The notes below the pieces were generated by a model, which did not search any database, was not told the DNA's origin, and saw only the letters and a program-made list of their open reading frames with translations. The translations under genes and the position numbers were made by a program. This document shows positions 19,578 through 19,578 of a DNA stretch of 19,578 nt, in pieces. This DNA comes from an uncultured Oscillospiraceae bacterium (lineage in GTDB: Bacteria > Bacillota > Clostridia > Oscillospirales > Oscillospiraceae): contig CAKTJX010000039.1 in assembly GCA_934569045.1 (NCBI GenBank), positions 1 through 19,578 on the forward strand. Reading direction: 5' to 3'. The number at the start of each line of letters is the position of its first letter. Position 1 is the stretch's first letter.

Positions 19578-19578
19578 C

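Overview
The window looks like a chromosomal segment from an anaerobic, fairly GC-rich member of the Clostridia, most likely an Oscillospirales-type gut organism (inference). Support: very strong AGGAGG-type ribosome binding sites, a split two-subunit transketolase, a MinD/methylglyoxal-synthase-like pair, phosphate acetyltransferase, an HgdC-type oxygen-sensitive ATPase, and CooC/HypA/HypB nickel chaperones. No phage, IS element, CRISPR or rRNA is visible.

Layout. 1-89 (minus) is the 5' end of pta. 254-2964 (plus) is a probable operon of a MinD-like ATPase, a methylglyoxal-synthase-family protein that has lost the catalytic aspartate, and an archaeal/eukaryal-looking histidyl-tRNA synthetase. 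3079-7549 (plus) holds a CPA2 cation/proton antiporter, an MgtC-family protein, an AraC-type regulator and an MFS transporter, closed by a terminator that works in both directions. 7569-9433 (minus) is the two-gene transketolase operon. 9546-9718 is an array of small hairpins with different stems and near-identical linkers.

9701-14966 (minus) and 15216-19416 (plus) diverge from a 342-bp AT-rich regulatory region and form the most interesting part. The minus operon reads CooC-like nickel ATPase, two HgdB/HgdA-type (2-hydroxyacyl-CoA dehydratase family) iron-sulfur proteins, an HgdC-type ATP-driven activator, a 53-aa membrane peptide, and a 238-aa protein resembling the core of acetyl-CoA synthase (AcsB/CdhC). 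The plus operon reads HypB, a 943-aa iron-sulfur/FAD/NAD(P) oxidoreductase, HypA and a 59-aa membrane protein. A consensus promoter and tRNA-Thr(UGU) end the window.

Reading these together (inference): the plus operon supplies nickel chaperones and electrons from NAD(P)H through flavin and Fe-S clusters. The minus operon supplies an ATP-driven low-potential electron pump (HgdC type), acceptor Fe-S proteins of the HgdAB fold, a nickel-inserting ATPase and a truncated ACS-like partner. No hydrogenase, CO dehydrogenase or full acetyl-CoA synthase is encoded here, so the target of the nickel and the reaction are unknown. This is the best candidate for an undescribed system in the window.
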